This document shows, in pieces, positions 12,821 to 13,057 of a stretch of DNA of 13,057 nt. Under the pieces are notes generated by a model. The model was not told the DNA's origin. It ran no database searches and was given only the letters and a program-made list of their open reading frames with translations. Within the stretch, counting starts at the first letter, position 1, and every line of letters begins with the position of its first letter. The stretch lies in NCBI GenBank assembly GCA_905215015.1, contig CAJMOS010000084.1:1-13057 (forward strand), in the 5' to 3' direction. The stretch comes from an uncultured bacterium. GTDB taxonomy: Bacteria > Spirochaetota > Spirochaetia > Sphaerochaetales > Sphaerochaetaceae. A program made the position numbers and the translations under genes.

Positions 12821-13057
12821 ATGAGACACAACACGACTTTGAGGATTGCAGCCACTACTGCGATGATGGTCATTTCCCTTGGGCTTTTCGCCCAAGGTAC
12901 AAACGAGCAGGCCGCTGCCGTTACGGCAACCGCCAGCCAAGGGACGCCCGATTCCTCCTACAGCTACCTGCGGGGGAAAACACTCGGCAAAGAGCGGGAA
13001 ACCCAGTACGCTTCCTTCGAGACGCTGACTACGGATGAGGAAAGGGCGGCGTTCTTC
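12821..13057 (+). CDS. Exported protein of unknown function, N-terminal part (cut by right window edge)
   Basis: An open frame of 79 codons from ATG at 12821 to the right edge, with AAAGGTGG about nine bases upstream of the ATG. Residues 1-24 form a signal peptide: RHNTTLR as the positive n-region, a core IAATTAMMVISLGL, and a cleavage-type end LFA before Q25. There is no lipobox cysteine, so release to the periplasm or outside is expected. The first 25 or so mature residues are Ala/Thr-rich and probably unstructured, followed by a charged segment (SYLRGKTLGKERETQYASFETLTTDEERAAFF). I do not recognise the family. It is divergent from the DUF4954 gene; the relation between them is unknown. Confidence 0.75.
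   Translation, partial: MRHNTTLRIAATTAMMVISLGLFAQGTNEQAAAVTATASQGTPDSSYSYLRGKTLGKERETQYASFETLTTDEERAAFF

Noticed and set aside
12562..13038. Plus-strand open frame of 158 codons overlapping the exported-protein gene in another frame
   Set aside because: It begins opposite the DUF4954 start, has no suitable ribosome site and conflicts with the frame at 12821 that encodes a clear signal peptide.

Overview
The window reads as bacterial chromosome, most likely from a spirochaete close to Sphaerochaeta or Treponema. The evidence for this is inferential: a DUF4954 left-handed beta-helix protein (a family I know mainly from spirochaetes and Bacteroidetes), a signal peptide ending in VFA followed by NGKSE as is common in Sphaerochaeta exported proteins, an AAA-ATPase-like/PD-(D/E)XK family protein, and a TIGR04076 protein. 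No rRNA, tRNA, CRISPR array or insertion sequence was seen.

Layout, left to right. (1) 1-387, minus: N-terminal part of an AAA-ATPase-like protein, cut by the left edge, with its own apparently leaderless promoter. (2) 468-1207, minus: a self-contained unit of promoter, RpiB/LacA/LacB-type sugar-phosphate isomerase and intrinsic terminator. (3) 1235-4296, minus: a compact run of four genes, transcribed in the order FAD/[4Fe-4S] GltD-like oxidoreductase, TIGR04076 cysteine-containing small protein, zinc-ribbon Nudix hydrolase and AEC-family permease. An HD-domain phosphohydrolase (4367-5011) lies 70 bases upstream and may belong to the same unit. (4) 5045-9362, minus: a tight operon of COG3964-type amidohydrolase, fused TAXI-type TRAP permease, a 63-residue two-helix membrane protein and the TAXI periplasmic binding protein, closed by an intrinsic terminator. 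A divergent LysR regulator (9475-10398, plus) shares a 112-base promoter region with it. (5) 10425-12563, minus: a DUF4954 protein convergent with the LysR gene. (6) 12821 to the right edge, plus: an exported protein of unknown function, truncated by the window.

The most interesting part is region 4. The binding protein and fused permease should import a small, probably anionic, organic compound. A cytoplasmic metal-dependent amidohydrolase encoded first in the same operon would then cleave it, with LysR as the likely substrate-responsive regulator. The substrate cannot be read from sequence. The cassette includes a small membrane protein that is not the usual TRAP Q subunit, because that subunit is already fused into the permease. 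In the single 60-base lines I counted, the transporter cassette is clearly lower in G+C (about 42-53 percent) than the flanks (often about 65 percent), which suggests it was acquired as a block.

The AAA-ATPase-like and LysR genes share the same promoter geometry: a -35 box, 17 bases, a -10 box, then exactly 6 bases before the ATG, with no Shine-Dalgarno sequence. Both are therefore candidates for leaderless mRNAs, while nearly all their neighbours have strong AGGAGG-type sites.
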